NCBI GenBank assembly: GCA_002255955.1
Contig: NKIM01000008.1
Span: 1 to 64,000, forward strand
Length of the DNA: 64,000 nt
DNA from: Burkholderiales bacterium PBB2
Lineage (GTDB): Bacteria; Pseudomonadota; Gammaproteobacteria; Burkholderiales; Burkholderiaceae_C
Direction of reading: 5' to 3'
This document shows, in pieces, positions 43,285 to 52,511 of this stretch. The position numbers and the translations under genes were made by a program. Position 1 is the first letter of the stretch. Every line of letters starts with the position of its first letter. Under the pieces are notes generated by a model. That model made no database searches, was not told the DNA's origin, and saw only the letters and a program-made list of their open reading frames with translations.

Positions 43285-46284
43285 TCAGAAGTCGATGCGT
43301 GCGCTGAGACGCACCGAGCGCGGCGACTGGAATGCACTCGGGTTGCCGTAGTTCAGGCTTGCCCGGGTGTCATTGCGAGCGTAGTCGCCCACTTCGTTGG
43401 TCTCGGTCACACCTTGCGAGTTGAAGATGTTGAACACGTCGGCCTGCAGGGTCAGCTTGGTCTTGCCTTCCAGCTTGGGGGTGTAGGCCAGCTGCAGATC
43501 GAAGGTCGAGGTCCAGGGCGTGCGACCGGCGCTGCCGCGATTGCTCAACTTGCCATCGCAGTAGTAGCTGGATGCCGAGGTGTAGTTCTTCGACTCGGCA
43601 TAGTCGGCCACGGTATCAGGCACAAAGCCGATGCAGCTCTTCGGGCGGCCCGAGGCCAAGACCGTGTTCAGGCCAACGCGAAGGGTGTCACTCAGGGCGT
43701 AGTTGCCATAGACCTTGATCACATGGCGACGGTCATTCGGCAGGGGGCCGAATGCACCATGCGTGAAGGAGCCGTAGTCAAAGTCCTGGGTGATGCCGGC
43801 GTCTTCCTGGTTCAGGTTGGACTGAACGTAACCTTCGGCGCTGCCGCGGCTCTTGGACAAGGTGTACGAGGCATTCAAGCCCCACTTGCCGTCGAAGGGG
43901 CGATCCAGGGTCAGTTCCAGGCCGTCGTACAGACGTTCGTACTTGGCCAGGCCCAGATAGCTGGCTGGGATGGTTTCGGTGACGAGGTTGCCATCGCCCT
44001 TCAAGTCCATCTTCAGCGTCACATCACGACCCGGGTTCACGATGATGCACTGAGCCAAGCCGATGGTGCTGAACGCGTCGGTGTAGCCCTTGTCCGCCGC
44101 ATAGTTCTCCATGGCGTAATGACCGCAGAAGTCATCCATGCCGTCGTTGATCTTGCGATGGGTGTACTTGGCGCCCAGGGTCCATTCCTTGTTCAGCGAC
44201 TTCTGGATACCCACCATGAACTCATCCTGATTCATGGGCTTGAGCTTGGTGTCTGCGATCGTGCCGGGGTCAGGCAGGTTGCCGCTCTGAATGATCTGGG
44301 GCGAGCCGATGGAGGCACCCAAGCCGACAGGCGCTTGCGTCTTCGGATCGCGGCTGGCGAAGGTGAAGAACTCGCGGATGAAGGATTCCGAACGGGTCGC
44401 GCGGATGTTGGTGTTGGCCGCCACCGGGATGTAGTAACGACCGATGTTGGTGAAGACCTTGGTCGAGCCATCGCCGGCCAAGTCCCAGGACACACCAAAC
44501 CGCGGAGCCAACAGGTTATCTGCCTTGACGAAGGACACGCCATCCGCGTTCTTGTTGTTGAACGACTCGCTGCGCAGGCCACCGTAGACCAACAGTTGCT
44601 TGTTGATCTTCCAGCTGTCTTCCAGGTAGACCGCGTTGTTCACCACCTCGAACTCGCCCGAGGTCGAGCTGTTTTGCTGGCGGCGGACGTATTGGCTTCC
44701 CGGCGTGAAGCCCGCGACGCCGTTGACCCGACCGCTGGCCGGCACGATGAAGTAGCGGTAGTAGTAGCCATCGCCTTGCCAGGCCGTACCGGCTTCGTAC
44801 GAGGTGAACTTCTGGTTGTCCAGACCGGCGCGGATCGTGTGGTTGCCCAGGGTGTATTCCAGGTCCAGACGGCCGGCTTTGCGCTTGTCGGTATCCACTG
44901 GGCGTGCCAGGGGATCACGGACGCCGACAAAGTTGTACGGTGGGCCCCAGCAGCCGATTTCGGTGAAGGTCGTCGGCGTGTCAGCCACCGGCGGGCACTT
45001 CAGCGATTCGGCATTGCCAGCACGGGCGCCGGTGGTGCTCAGACGTTGGTTTTCCGTGGTACCGACCAGTGCGGAGACGGTCAGGTTGTCGGTCAGGTAG
45101 GCCGTCGCCTTGCCGATCACGACATTGCCGCCCTGGGTTTGCTGGCTGGCCTGTGCGGTTCCATCCAGGCTGGTCGAGTACGGGCGCGCACTTTGGTAAT
45201 CGCTCAGCTCGTAACGTTCTTTGTTGCTGACGGCGGTCAGCTCAAAGTTGAACATTTCGTTCGGCGCGAAATCCACCTTGATCATGCCGTTCGGCTTGTT
45301 GGACACACTCCGTGTGCCGCGCGTGGCTTCGAAATTGGTGGTGACGTCCTCACGGCCTTCCACCAAAGCAAAGACAAACAGCTTGTCCTTGATGATGGGG
45401 CCTCCGGTGAAGACGTTGTAGCTGAGCAGGTCGCGTTTGTCGTCACGCTGGAACAAGGTGTAGCCCTCGGGGGGCAGGTTGGGCCCAGCGGGTTCCTTGT
45501 TCAGGACGTTTTGACCTTTCGAGCGCAGCTGAGCTGGCGAGAAGTACACGGCGCCGCCCGATTTCCATTCATTGGTGCCGCGCTTGGTCACCAGGGACAC
45601 CACGCCACCCAGTGAGCGGCCGTACTCGGCGCCATAACCGCCAGACTTCACCTGCTGTTCGGCAATCGCTTCAAACGGCAGGTTGGCATACGACAGGAAG
45701 TTGCGGATGTTGGTGACATCAAACCCGTTGATGTAGTAACCGTTTTCACCCACGGATGCACCTGCGAACGAGGGCAGCTTGCCGTCGCCGAGGCCGTCGT
45801 CACCTTGCACCACACCCGGAGCCAGGTAGGCCACGGCATTGACATTGCGCGACACCGGCAGCGCGGCGATCTGCTGCGAGGTGAAGACGGAGTTGACTTC
45901 AGAGGTGTTCAGGTCGATCTTGGTGCGCGTGGCGCGGCCTTGAATGGTCACCGTTTCCAGTTGATTGGAGTCGGCCAGGCTGACCTGGGTGCCCGAGCCA
46001 ATCTGCACCGCCACTTCGCGTGTGATGCCATTGGCCGTGACGACGTAGCGACCGGGCGGCAGTTTGGAGAAGTTGAACGAGCCGTTGCTGTCCGCCTTGA
46101 CGGTCCGCGACTGGTTGGTGTCGAGATTCTTCACCACCACGGCCGCTTCGGCCTTGGCTGTTCCGTAAATCGAGCCTTCTGAGCTCTGTGCCATGGCAAC
46201 GGAAGCCATGAGCAGGCTGGTGGCGACGGCGATTGCCGTTCTGGAGGTCAGGCGGATCGCGCCTGTTCGATTGCTAGTTCCCAT
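43285..46284 (-). CDS. Oar-like TonB-dependent receptor with carboxypeptidase-regulatory-like N-terminal domain
   Basis: The product is 999 aa with a signal peptide ending near ASVAMAQS. An N-terminal beta-sandwich domain (about residues 35-100; GSIYGTAKAEAAVVVKNLD, GSFNFSKLPPGRYVVTANG) resembles the carboxypeptidase-regulatory-like domain of Oar-type receptors. The plug follows at about 105-250 (RNVNAVAYLAPGVVQGDDGLG, GYYINGFDVTNIRNF, GGYGAEYGRSLGGVVSLVTKRG). The barrel ends RSVRLSARIDF. Oar-like receptors import proteins or peptides in myxobacteria and others, but the cargo here is unknown. The ATG at 46284 has AGAGGG upstream. The next gene upstream encodes a homologue of the same layout. 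Confidence 0.95.
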   Translation of the reverse strand: MGTSNRTGAIRLTSRTAIAVATSLLMASVAMAQSSEGSIYGTAKAEAAVVVKNLDTNQSRTVKADSNGSFNFSKLPPGRYVVTANGITREVAVQIGSGTQVSLADSNQLETVTIQGRATRTKIDLNTSEVNSVFTSQQIAALPVSRNVNAVAYLAPGVVQGDDGLGDGKLPSFAGASVGENGYYINGFDVTNIRNFLSYANLPFEAIAEQQVKSGGYGAEYGRSLGGVVSLVTKRGTNEWKSGGAVYFSPAQLRSKGQNVLNKEPAGPNLPPEGYTLFQRDDKRDLLSYNVFTGGPIIKDKLFVFALVEGREDVTTNFEATRGTRSVSNKPNGMIKVDFAPNEMFNFELTAVSNKERYELSDYQSARPYSTSLDGTAQASQQTQGGNVVIGKATAYLTDNLTVSALVGTTENQRLSTTGARAGNAESLKCPPVADTPTTFTEIGCWGPPYNFVGVRDPLARPVDTDKRKAGRLDLEYTLGNHTIRAGLDNQKFTSYEAGTAWQGDGYYYRYFIVPASGRVNGVAGFTPGSQYVRRQQNSSTSGEFEVVNNAVYLEDSWKINKQLLVYGGLRSESFNNKNADGVSFVKADNLLAPRFGVSWDLAGDGSTKVFTNIGRYYIPVAANTNIRATRSESFIREFFTFASRDPKTQAPVGLGASIGSPQIIQSGNLPDPGTIADTKLKPMNQDEFMVGIQKSLNKEWTLGAKYTHRKINDGMDDFCGHYAMENYAADKGYTDAFSTIGLAQCIIVNPGRDVTLKMDLKGDGNLVTETIPASYLGLAKYERLYDGLELTLDRPFDGKWGLNASYTLSKSRGSAEGYVQSNLNQEDAGITQDFDYGSFTHGAFGPLPNDRRHVIKVYGNYALSDTLRVGLNTVLASGRPKSCIGFVPDTVADYAESKNYTSASSYYCDGKLSNRGSAGRTPWTSTFDLQLAYTPKLEGKTKLTLQADVFNIFNSQGVTETNEVGDYARNDTRASLNYGNPSAFQSPRSVRLSARIDF

Positions 46285-46689
46285 TGATGCCCTCTGTTTG
46301 TTGAATGCATGGAGGTGGCCACTGCATTCCCGCGAGCGCGTGGTAAGCAATTGGCCCGGCCTGAGTTTCCTTGTGTGGGCGATTGCCGCCCCTAGGGGTA
46401 TGCCTAATGGCAGGTGCCGTTCGTCACGATGGATATCACTCAGTCGGGTGAGTTGTCAGGCGTAACAGTTTGATTCAATTGGGTTTTTGGCTTCGAGGCT
46501 GGCCGGCTTTGGCGGTCGTTCGATACTGGTGATGTGTGCTTGGGGTGGCATGGCTGCAACAGTCTTGCTCGGATTCGAAGGCGAACCCAGCCGCTCGAAA
46601 ATGAAACGGCCCACTGGCTTGCACCAGTGGGCCGTGTGTGCCCTCAACGCGTGCTTTGACGCGTCAAGGCATCGGTTGCATCAAGCGTC
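46285..46689 (-). promoter_or_regulatory. Intergenic region between the two Oar-like receptor genes
   Basis: These 405 bases contain no gene. The part near 46390 holds the perfect palindrome CCCCTAGGGG (46389-46398); read on the minus strand it lies in GGCATACCCCTAGGGGCGG, about 105 bases before the start codon at 46284. It resembles the CTAG-containing sites upstream of the other receptor genes. The distal part holds the terminator of the other receptor gene. Nothing else was recognised. This region is visibly less GC-rich than the neighbouring genes. Confidence 0.45.
46604..46637 (-). terminator. Hairpin terminator of the second Oar-like receptor gene
   Basis: ACGGCCCACTGG (46606-46617) pairs perfectly with CCAGTGGGCCGT (46624-46635) around six bases. 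On the minus strand it is followed by TTTCATTTT. It lies about 55 bases after the receptor stop at 46690. Confidence 0.88.
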
Positions 46690-49600
46690 TTAGAACGGCT
46701 TGTTGTAGGTCACCGTCAAGCGCATGCTGCGCGGAGCGGCGTTACCGACAGGCATTTCATAGATGTTGCGCTTGCCGCCGCCGTTGGTTTCACCGCGCTC
46801 TTCAACCGCCAAAACGGCCTGGTTGTTGAACACATTCAGCACTTCACCAGTCAGAGCCAGGCCGGGAACCATGCTCGGCTTGAAGGTCGCGCTCAAATTG
46901 AGGCGTGAGTTCTCAGCCAGGCGGCCCACGGCGCCACGCGGTGAAGGTTGGCCGAAGCAATAGTGATAGTTCGAACCATAGTTGTTACCCGCAGCCCACC
47001 AGTTGGGGTTGTTCCAAGCGGTAGGCAGGCCTTCATGCTTGCCCTGGTAAGTGCCCAGGCAGCTACGGGGGCGGCCGGACTCATAAGTGAACGTGCCACC
47101 CAGTTGGACTGCCGAGGTCACTTCATAGTAGCCATAGGCCTTGATCTGATGGCGACGGTCATTGGGCAGATAGCCTTCGCCATACTGCATGAGTTCGGGA
47201 TGATCCCAGGTCATGGTGGCCGACACGTCACGTTGAGCGCGGTCAGACAGGGTTTGACCTTCGGTGTTGCCCTTGCTCTTCGAGTAGGTGTAGGTCATCT
47301 TGCCGTACCAGCCGTCGCGGAACGGATGCTCCAAGAAGAAGTCGAGGGCGGTGTAGGTGCGCTTTGGCTTGACGCTGCCATAGCCCATCTCCTCCGGCGA
47401 GAACGTCACTCGCGTGTAGGTCTTGCCGTCGCCGTTGAAGTTCATGTCGAAGGTGTTCGACCGGCCCGGATTGAACGAAGCGCAGCTCCAGGGGGCGTGA
47501 GCATCACCGTCGCCAGCATCAGCCAGGGCGATGAAATCGCGCCAGGGCTTGGCGTCCAGTTGCGGGTTGTCCTTGACGTACTTGCTGAAGGGGCGAGCGT
47601 CGCAGGTGTCGTCAATCGTGGACTTCATGGTGCGATGGGTGAGCTTCACACCACCCGTCAAGCTCTTGCTGAGAGCCCGCTCGATACCCAGGATGATTTC
47701 GTCTTGGTAGGCCGGCTTCATGTCGATGGCCGCCACGCTGCGAGGATCCTTCGGCTGGCCGTATTCGCTGTTGGAGGAATAAGCCTTGGCTTGGTCAATA
47801 CGACCTGTGGGCATGCCGTTGGCATCCACGCCGGTGTAGGTGAAGACCTGGGTGGTGTTGGTCGAACCGTTGGCGCCGCGCAGAGCGATCAGGGTCGGAA
47901 TCTGGATGGAGTAGCGCCCGGCGCTACCAAACACCTTGGTCGATGAATCACCCGACACGTCCCAAACTGCCGAGAAGCGAGGATTCAGCTGATCCTTGAT
48001 CTTCAGGAAGGCAACCTTGTCCGAATTCAAGTTCTCGTAGGTTTCGCGACGCAGGCCGAAGGTCAGCTGCAGACCCTTGGTCACAGCCCACTTGTCTTCA
48101 ATGTATTGCGCGGTCTGGTTGGAGTAAGCGCTGCTGGTGGTCGAGTTGACGTTCTCGACACCATAGAAGCCCTTGGCGGCCAAAGCGCCGTTGGCAGGGT
48201 TGCCGATCCAGAGTTTGGTGCCGCCGGACTGAGACAGGATCAGATCCTTGTTGGCGATGGCAGCGGCATCCAGTGCGCCGGAGTAAGTGATGCTGCGGCC
48301 TCCCGGAGGCGCTTCCTTGCCGCCGTTGAGGGTGGACATCTTGTTGTCATCCAGGCCCACTTTGATCGTGTGCTTGCCGAGCTTGTACTCGACATCCAGA
48401 CGGAAGCCCTTGACCTTGTCTTCGTTGTTTGCAGGGTAGAGCTGGCCCGTGAAGGTGTTCAGCTGGGGGTAGCTGACGCCAGGAGCTTGAGAGCTGACGC
48501 CGTTCTCGAAGCCCACGTTGGGGATCAGAGTGTTGATGCCGCTTGTGGAAGCTTCGCGGCGAGTGCTGCTCTGGCCTGCCAACGCGGTGACAGTCAGGTT
48601 GTCTGTCAGTTCGCCGACATAACGCAAGATCTGGACGTTGGCGCCCGAGGCGGTCAAGCCGTCTTCGTCATTCTTCCATTTTTCAATGTGGTCGACGGTA
48701 CCGTTGCGCTCGCCGGTGACAGCGTTGACGCCTGAAACGGTGCGAGTCAGCTTGGGTGTGTCGCCAATCAGGGTCAGGTCAAGGCGATGGCCGTCAACGA
48801 TGTTGAAGTCGAACTTACCCATCACACGGGTCGTGACGGTCTTGTCATCGTTCCATCCGCTGGTTGCGGCGGCCGCAGGAACCGAGGTGTTCCCGTTGGT
48901 TGCGTCCATATTGCCGGACTTGACCGTACGCTGTTCCGCAGACACGAACATGAACAAGCGATCCTTGATCAGCGGGCCGCCAACATAGGCGCCCAGCTGG
49001 GTTTCGCTCAGTGTGTTCTTCTCGCGCAGCAGACGCAGTTTGCCGTCGGTGGCAGCGACGCCTGCATTGCCGTAAAAGCGATTGACCGGTGCACTGCGGA
49101 AGCTGGCCGGGGAAAAGCTTGCTTGGGCACCGTATTCCCAGTTGTTGGAACCGCTCTTGGTGATGACGTTGACCACGCCGCCGATGGAGCGGCCGAACTC
49201 CGCACCGAAGCCGCCATTCAGAATCTGGGCTTGCTCAATGGCGCCAAAGGGCAGTTCCGACGAACCCAGCTGATTCAGCGGGTTGGTCACCGGGAAGCCA
49301 TTGATGTAGTACGAGTTTTCCGATGCTGCGCCGCCGCCGATGCTGGCGCCGCCGGGATAGCGGGGGTCAGCGTGAGTGGTATTCGGTGCCAGGGCGATGA
49401 TGGCGCCGAGGTTGCGAGCGGTCGGCAGTGCGTCGAGTTGCTTGGCGGTGAAGCTGGCGCCACTGTCGGCATTGGTCACGTCCAGCATCTTGCGAGTGCC
49501 CGAGACCGTCACGGTTTCGAGTTGCTGGCCAAAGTTCACTTCAGCGCCTTGGCCGATCTGGACTTGAATGCCTTCGCGGGTTTGGACAGCTTTGCCATCA

Positions 49601-49872
49601 CGCATCAGCGTGACCTTGTAAGTACCAACTGGCAAGTTGGTGACTTGAATGCGGCCGGTTGAATCCGGGGTCGTGACACGACGGAAGCCCGTTGCCGGGT
49701 TCTCGATCACCACGGTTGAGCCTGGGGAGACTTGCGTGCTCCCGTAAATGCTGCCGGTCGCGTTGGACTGCGCGTAGACCGTTCCGGTCGCGACGAGCAG
49801 ACTGACAGCGGCAGCAACGGCTGACCGCTTCACGAATAGATTCATAGACATGGGTTGATTTCGATTCGACAT
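46690..49872 (-). CDS. Oar-like TonB-dependent receptor with carboxypeptidase-regulatory-like N-terminal domain
   Basis: This 1060-residue protein has the same layout as the receptor encoded just downstream. A signal peptide ends near TGTVYAQS, and a beta-sandwich domain follows (GSIYGSTQVSPGSTVVIENP, GRIQVTNLPVGTYKVTLMRDG). The plug (ARNLGAIIALAPNTTHAD, SYYINGFPVTNPLNQLG, GGFGAEFGRSIGGVVNVITKSG) leads to a barrel ending RSMRLTVTYNKPF. The two proteins are homologous throughout but not close copies, so the duplication is old or they came from separate sources. The ATG at 49872 follows GAGGG (minus strand); ATGs at 49851 and 49845 are alternatives. Upstream lie 542 bases without a gene. The substrate is unknown. 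Confidence 0.95.
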   Translation of the reverse strand: MSNRNQPMSMNLFVKRSAVAAAVSLLVATGTVYAQSNATGSIYGSTQVSPGSTVVIENPATGFRRVTTPDSTGRIQVTNLPVGTYKVTLMRDGKAVQTREGIQVQIGQGAEVNFGQQLETVTVSGTRKMLDVTNADSGASFTAKQLDALPTARNLGAIIALAPNTTHADPRYPGGASIGGGAASENSYYINGFPVTNPLNQLGSSELPFGAIEQAQILNGGFGAEFGRSIGGVVNVITKSGSNNWEYGAQASFSPASFRSAPVNRFYGNAGVAATDGKLRLLREKNTLSETQLGAYVGGPLIKDRLFMFVSAEQRTVKSGNMDATNGNTSVPAAAATSGWNDDKTVTTRVMGKFDFNIVDGHRLDLTLIGDTPKLTRTVSGVNAVTGERNGTVDHIEKWKNDEDGLTASGANVQILRYVGELTDNLTVTALAGQSSTRREASTSGINTLIPNVGFENGVSSQAPGVSYPQLNTFTGQLYPANNEDKVKGFRLDVEYKLGKHTIKVGLDDNKMSTLNGGKEAPPGGRSITYSGALDAAAIANKDLILSQSGGTKLWIGNPANGALAAKGFYGVENVNSTTSSAYSNQTAQYIEDKWAVTKGLQLTFGLRRETYENLNSDKVAFLKIKDQLNPRFSAVWDVSGDSSTKVFGSAGRYSIQIPTLIALRGANGSTNTTQVFTYTGVDANGMPTGRIDQAKAYSSNSEYGQPKDPRSVAAIDMKPAYQDEIILGIERALSKSLTGGVKLTHRTMKSTIDDTCDARPFSKYVKDNPQLDAKPWRDFIALADAGDGDAHAPWSCASFNPGRSNTFDMNFNGDGKTYTRVTFSPEEMGYGSVKPKRTYTALDFFLEHPFRDGWYGKMTYTYSKSKGNTEGQTLSDRAQRDVSATMTWDHPELMQYGEGYLPNDRRHQIKAYGYYEVTSAVQLGGTFTYESGRPRSCLGTYQGKHEGLPTAWNNPNWWAAGNNYGSNYHYCFGQPSPRGAVGRLAENSRLNLSATFKPSMVPGLALTGEVLNVFNNQAVLAVEERGETNGGGKRNIYEMPVGNAAPRSMRLTVTYNKPF

Positions 49873-50414
49873 GAAAGCCCTCACTTCTTTGGTAAAGAAC
49901 AACTCGTTCGAAAGCTCCGGTCCTTTTGGTCGCCGGAACGCTACAAAGGCAGATGCGCCGGGCGATTGTTGATTCGTGCGTGCGTTCACCGATTAGGGGA
50001 AGTCCTTGAGGACAAATGGCAATCGGCACCTAACCCCGTGAGTTTCTTGAGGATTTTTCGTAAGTTGTTGAAAAACAAAGATTTTTGTGCTGGATGGCGC
50101 TGGCCTGAGCCTTTTGAAATGGAGCGCACTAGGGTTCGCACGTGTGGAACTACGGCAACGGGTGTCCTGCCAAAGTCTCGACATGGTTGAAACCGCGACT
50201 CGCCACGCACTCTGGCTGTGCGGCGCCAGGCAAGCTGTGTCGCAGACAAACGGTTCATGCTGCAACTTGACAGCGAATCTGTGTGCCACGCGTTTGGCAA
50301 ATCGGTCGCTGAGCAATCGGCCTGCCCCTCCTTCCTGCTGACTAGAATGCCGCTCGAAACTCTTCCTAGATTCGCACCGGTGCTGGATGTCCGCCTGGAT
50401 TGCGCCTTACATCC
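49873..50414. promoter_or_regulatory. Divergent intergenic region upstream of the Oar-like receptor and the flavoprotein gene
   Basis: In 542 bases I see no gene; short open frames here have no family signature. CTAGGGTT occurs at 50129-50136 and a TTAGGGG at 49993-49999, related to sites upstream of the other receptors. TAGAAT (50343-50348) is a possible -10 element for the flavoprotein gene at 50415, with CCTAGATT at 50365-50372 just after it. The part near 50040-50090 is AT-rich (runs of T and A), as expected of a promoter region. No strong hairpin was found. Confidence 0.45.
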
Positions 50415-51641
50415 ATGCCAGCCATCAACCCATCCAGTTGCTCCATCCTCATCATCGGCGCCGGCCCCGCCGGCAGTGCCTGCGCGCGGGTGCTCGCTCA
50501 AGCGGGCTTGGATGTGGTGCTGGTGGACCAGCAGCCACAAGGGCGGGACAAGATTTGTGGGGATGGCTTGATTCCGGACAGCCATGCGGCGCTCAAGCGC
50601 CTGGGGCTGCTGGATCAGGTGATGGCGCGGGCGCAGCCGGTGCAGCATGTGGCGTGCATCGGGCCGCGCGGCGGGCGCATCGAGGTGCCGGGCACGCTGG
50701 CGGTGCTGCCGCGGCGTGAGCTCGATGAAATGCTGTGCCAGGCGGCGCAGGACGCGGGCGCGCGCTTTCTGGCGCCGGCGCGCTTCGAGGCGCCGCTGGA
50801 GGATGAGCAGGGCCGGGTCTGCGGGGCGCGGCTCAAGATCGGCGATCAGTTGCACGAGATTCGCGCGGACTGGGTGATTCTGGCCACCGGTGCCGTGCCC
50901 AAGGCCTTGACCGCGGCAGGCCTGTGCGAGCGCCACACACCCAGTGGCGTGGCTCTGCGCGGTTATGTGCGCGCACCCTCGATGGTGGGGCGCATCAAGG
51001 CCATGGATGTGGTCTGGCATGAGTCGGTGCGCCCGGGCTATGGCTGGATCTTCCCGGCGCCCGATGGTTGCTTCAACATCGGCGTCGGTGTGACCGACAG
51101 CCACAAGGCCGTCGGCGGCAAGGGCGAGAAGAAAGAGCTCAATCTGCGCGCCATCTTCGACGCCTTCGTCGCCCACTACCCACCGGCCGCTGAGCTGATG
51201 CGCGAGGGCGAACTGGTGGGCGAGCTCAAGGGCGCGCCGCTGCGCTGCACCCTCAACGGCGCGCGCTGGAGCCGCCCGGGCTTGCTGGTCACCGGCGAAG
51301 CGGCCGGCAGCACCTACTCCTTCACCGGCGAAGGCATTGGCAAGGCCATGGAGACCGGCATGCTGGCGGCCGACGCCGTGCTGCTGGGCCGCAGCCGCGA
51401 TTGGCAGGATGCCCAGGTCCGTGCCGCCTACGAGGAAAGCCTGCGTGGCCTCAAGCCCAAGTTCGATCTGTACGAGCGGGCCAACCGCGTCAACGCTCAC
51501 CCCTGGCTGGTCGATCTCCTGATCTGGCGCGCCAAGCGCAGCCCGCGCCTGGTGCAGCGCATGAGCGGGGTCTTGAATGAAACCAGCAACCCGGGCAATC
51601 TGATCAGCCTGAAAGGCTTCAAGCGCCTGTTCCTCGAGTGA
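50415..51641 (+). CDS. Geranylgeranyl reductase-family FAD-dependent oxidoreductase
   Basis: The N-terminal Rossmann fold IIGAGPAGSACARVLAQAGLDVVLVDQ binds FAD. CGDGLIPDSHAALKRLGL, LPRRELDEMLCQAA and WVILATGAVPKALTAAG are typical of the geranylgeranyl-reductase/PHBH-like group. GVGVTDSHKA and LVTGEAAGSTYSFTGEGIGKAMETG complete the second FAD motif. Members reduce isoprenoid or other double bonds or hydroxylate aromatics, and the exact substrate is not predictable. The product is 408 aa from the ATG at 50415; a TTG at 50400 is less likely. No membrane segment is evident. It is followed after 90 bases by the amidotransferase gene. Confidence 0.88.
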   Translation: MPAINPSSCSILIIGAGPAGSACARVLAQAGLDVVLVDQQPQGRDKICGDGLIPDSHAALKRLGLLDQVMARAQPVQHVACIGPRGGRIEVPGTLAVLPRRELDEMLCQAAQDAGARFLAPARFEAPLEDEQGRVCGARLKIGDQLHEIRADWVILATGAVPKALTAAGLCERHTPSGVALRGYVRAPSMVGRIKAMDVVWHESVRPGYGWIFPAPDGCFNIGVGVTDSHKAVGGKGEKKELNLRAIFDAFVAHYPPAAELMREGELVGELKGAPLRCTLNGARWSRPGLLVTGEAAGSTYSFTGEGIGKAMETGMLAADAVLLGRSRDWQDAQVRAAYEESLRGLKPKFDLYERANRVNAHPWLVDLLIWRAKRSPRLVQRMSGVLNETSNPGNLISLKGFKRLFLE

Positions 51642-51731
51642 GGTCGGGCGCTCGGCCTCCGGTCTCAGCCCTCTTCTTTTTCCTCAACCCAAGCCAGGAT
51701 GGGCCGCCCGCGCGGCCCCGGGATTCGCGCC

Positions 51732-52487
51732 ATGTGTCAACTGCTGGGCATGAATGCCAATGTGCCGACCGATGTGATGTTCAGCTTCACCGGCCTGGCC
51801 AACCGCGCCGATGAGCACAAGGACGGCTTCGGCATTGCCTTTTTCGAAGGCCGCGGCCTGCGCCATTTTGTCGACCACCACAGCGCGCGCGTCTCGCCCC
51901 TGGCCGAGCTGGTGCAGCGCTACCCGATCCGCAGCGACAACGTCATTGCCCACATCCGCAAGGCGACGCAAGGCCAGGTCTCGCTGGAGAACACCCATCC
52001 TTTTGTGCGCGAGCTCTGGGGCCGCTACTGGGTCTTCGCCCACAACGGCAACCTCAAGGATTTCCAGCCGCGCCTGCATGCCGCCTTCCGCCCCGTGGGC
52101 CAGACCGACAGCGAGCTGGCCTTTTGCTGGTTGATGCAAGAGCTGGCCAAGGCCCATTGCACGGTGCCCAGCATTGCCGAGCTGAGCCTGACCCTGGCCG
52201 AGCTGATGCCGCAGCTGAACGCCTACGGCACCTTCAATATGCTGCTGTCCAATGGCCAGGCGCTCTGGGCCCATGGTTCCACCCACCTGCACTACCTGCT
52301 GCGCCGCCATCCCTTCGGTCGCGTGCACTTGCAGGATGACGACCTGAGCGTGGATTTCGCGCCCCAGACCACCGAGCAGGACCGCGTGGCCATGATCGCC
52401 ACCCAGCCGCTCACCCGCGACGAGCCCTGGGTGGCCTTCCAACCCGGCGAGCTCAAGGTCTTTGTGGGCGGTGAGCTGCTCACTTGA
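51732..52487 (+). CDS. Class II glutamine amidotransferase
   Basis: The protein starts MCQLLGMNANVPTDVMFSF; removal of Met exposes Cys2, the Ntn nucleophile of class II glutaminases. Other conserved parts are ADEHKDGFGIAFFEG, VIAHIRKATQGQVSLENTHPF (Arg and His of the Gln site) and YWVFAHNGNLKDF (oxyanion Asn and Gly). It is a stand-alone 251-residue glutaminase of the YafJ type, with no synthase domain. The substrate or partner that receives ammonia is not known. The choice of ATG 51732 follows from Cys2. The stop is 99 bases before the first kinase gene. Confidence 0.95.
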   Translation: MCQLLGMNANVPTDVMFSFTGLANRADEHKDGFGIAFFEGRGLRHFVDHHSARVSPLAELVQRYPIRSDNVIAHIRKATQGQVSLENTHPFVRELWGRYWVFAHNGNLKDFQPRLHAAFRPVGQTDSELAFCWLMQELAKAHCTVPSIAELSLTLAELMPQLNAYGTFNMLLSNGQALWAHGSTHLHYLLRRHPFGRVHLQDDDLSVDFAPQTTEQDRVAMIATQPLTRDEPWVAFQPGELKVFVGGELLT

Positions 52488-52511
52488 TCCGTCGCCGCCC
52501 TCGGGCCGCCC

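Noticed and set aside
42961-45615. Long open frame of more than 800 codons on the plus strand
   Set aside because: It is antisense to the first Oar-like receptor gene and the TPR gene. No signature or plausible ribosome site is visible, so it is a GC-driven shadow frame.
46193-46693. Short plus-strand open frames between the two Oar-like receptor genes
   Set aside because: They overlap the receptor 5' end or the terminator hairpin and show no protein signature.
50087-50341. Short open frames in the 542-base gap before the flavoprotein gene
   Set aside because: They have no ribosome binding site, no family motif and mixed composition. The region reads better as divergent promoter DNA.
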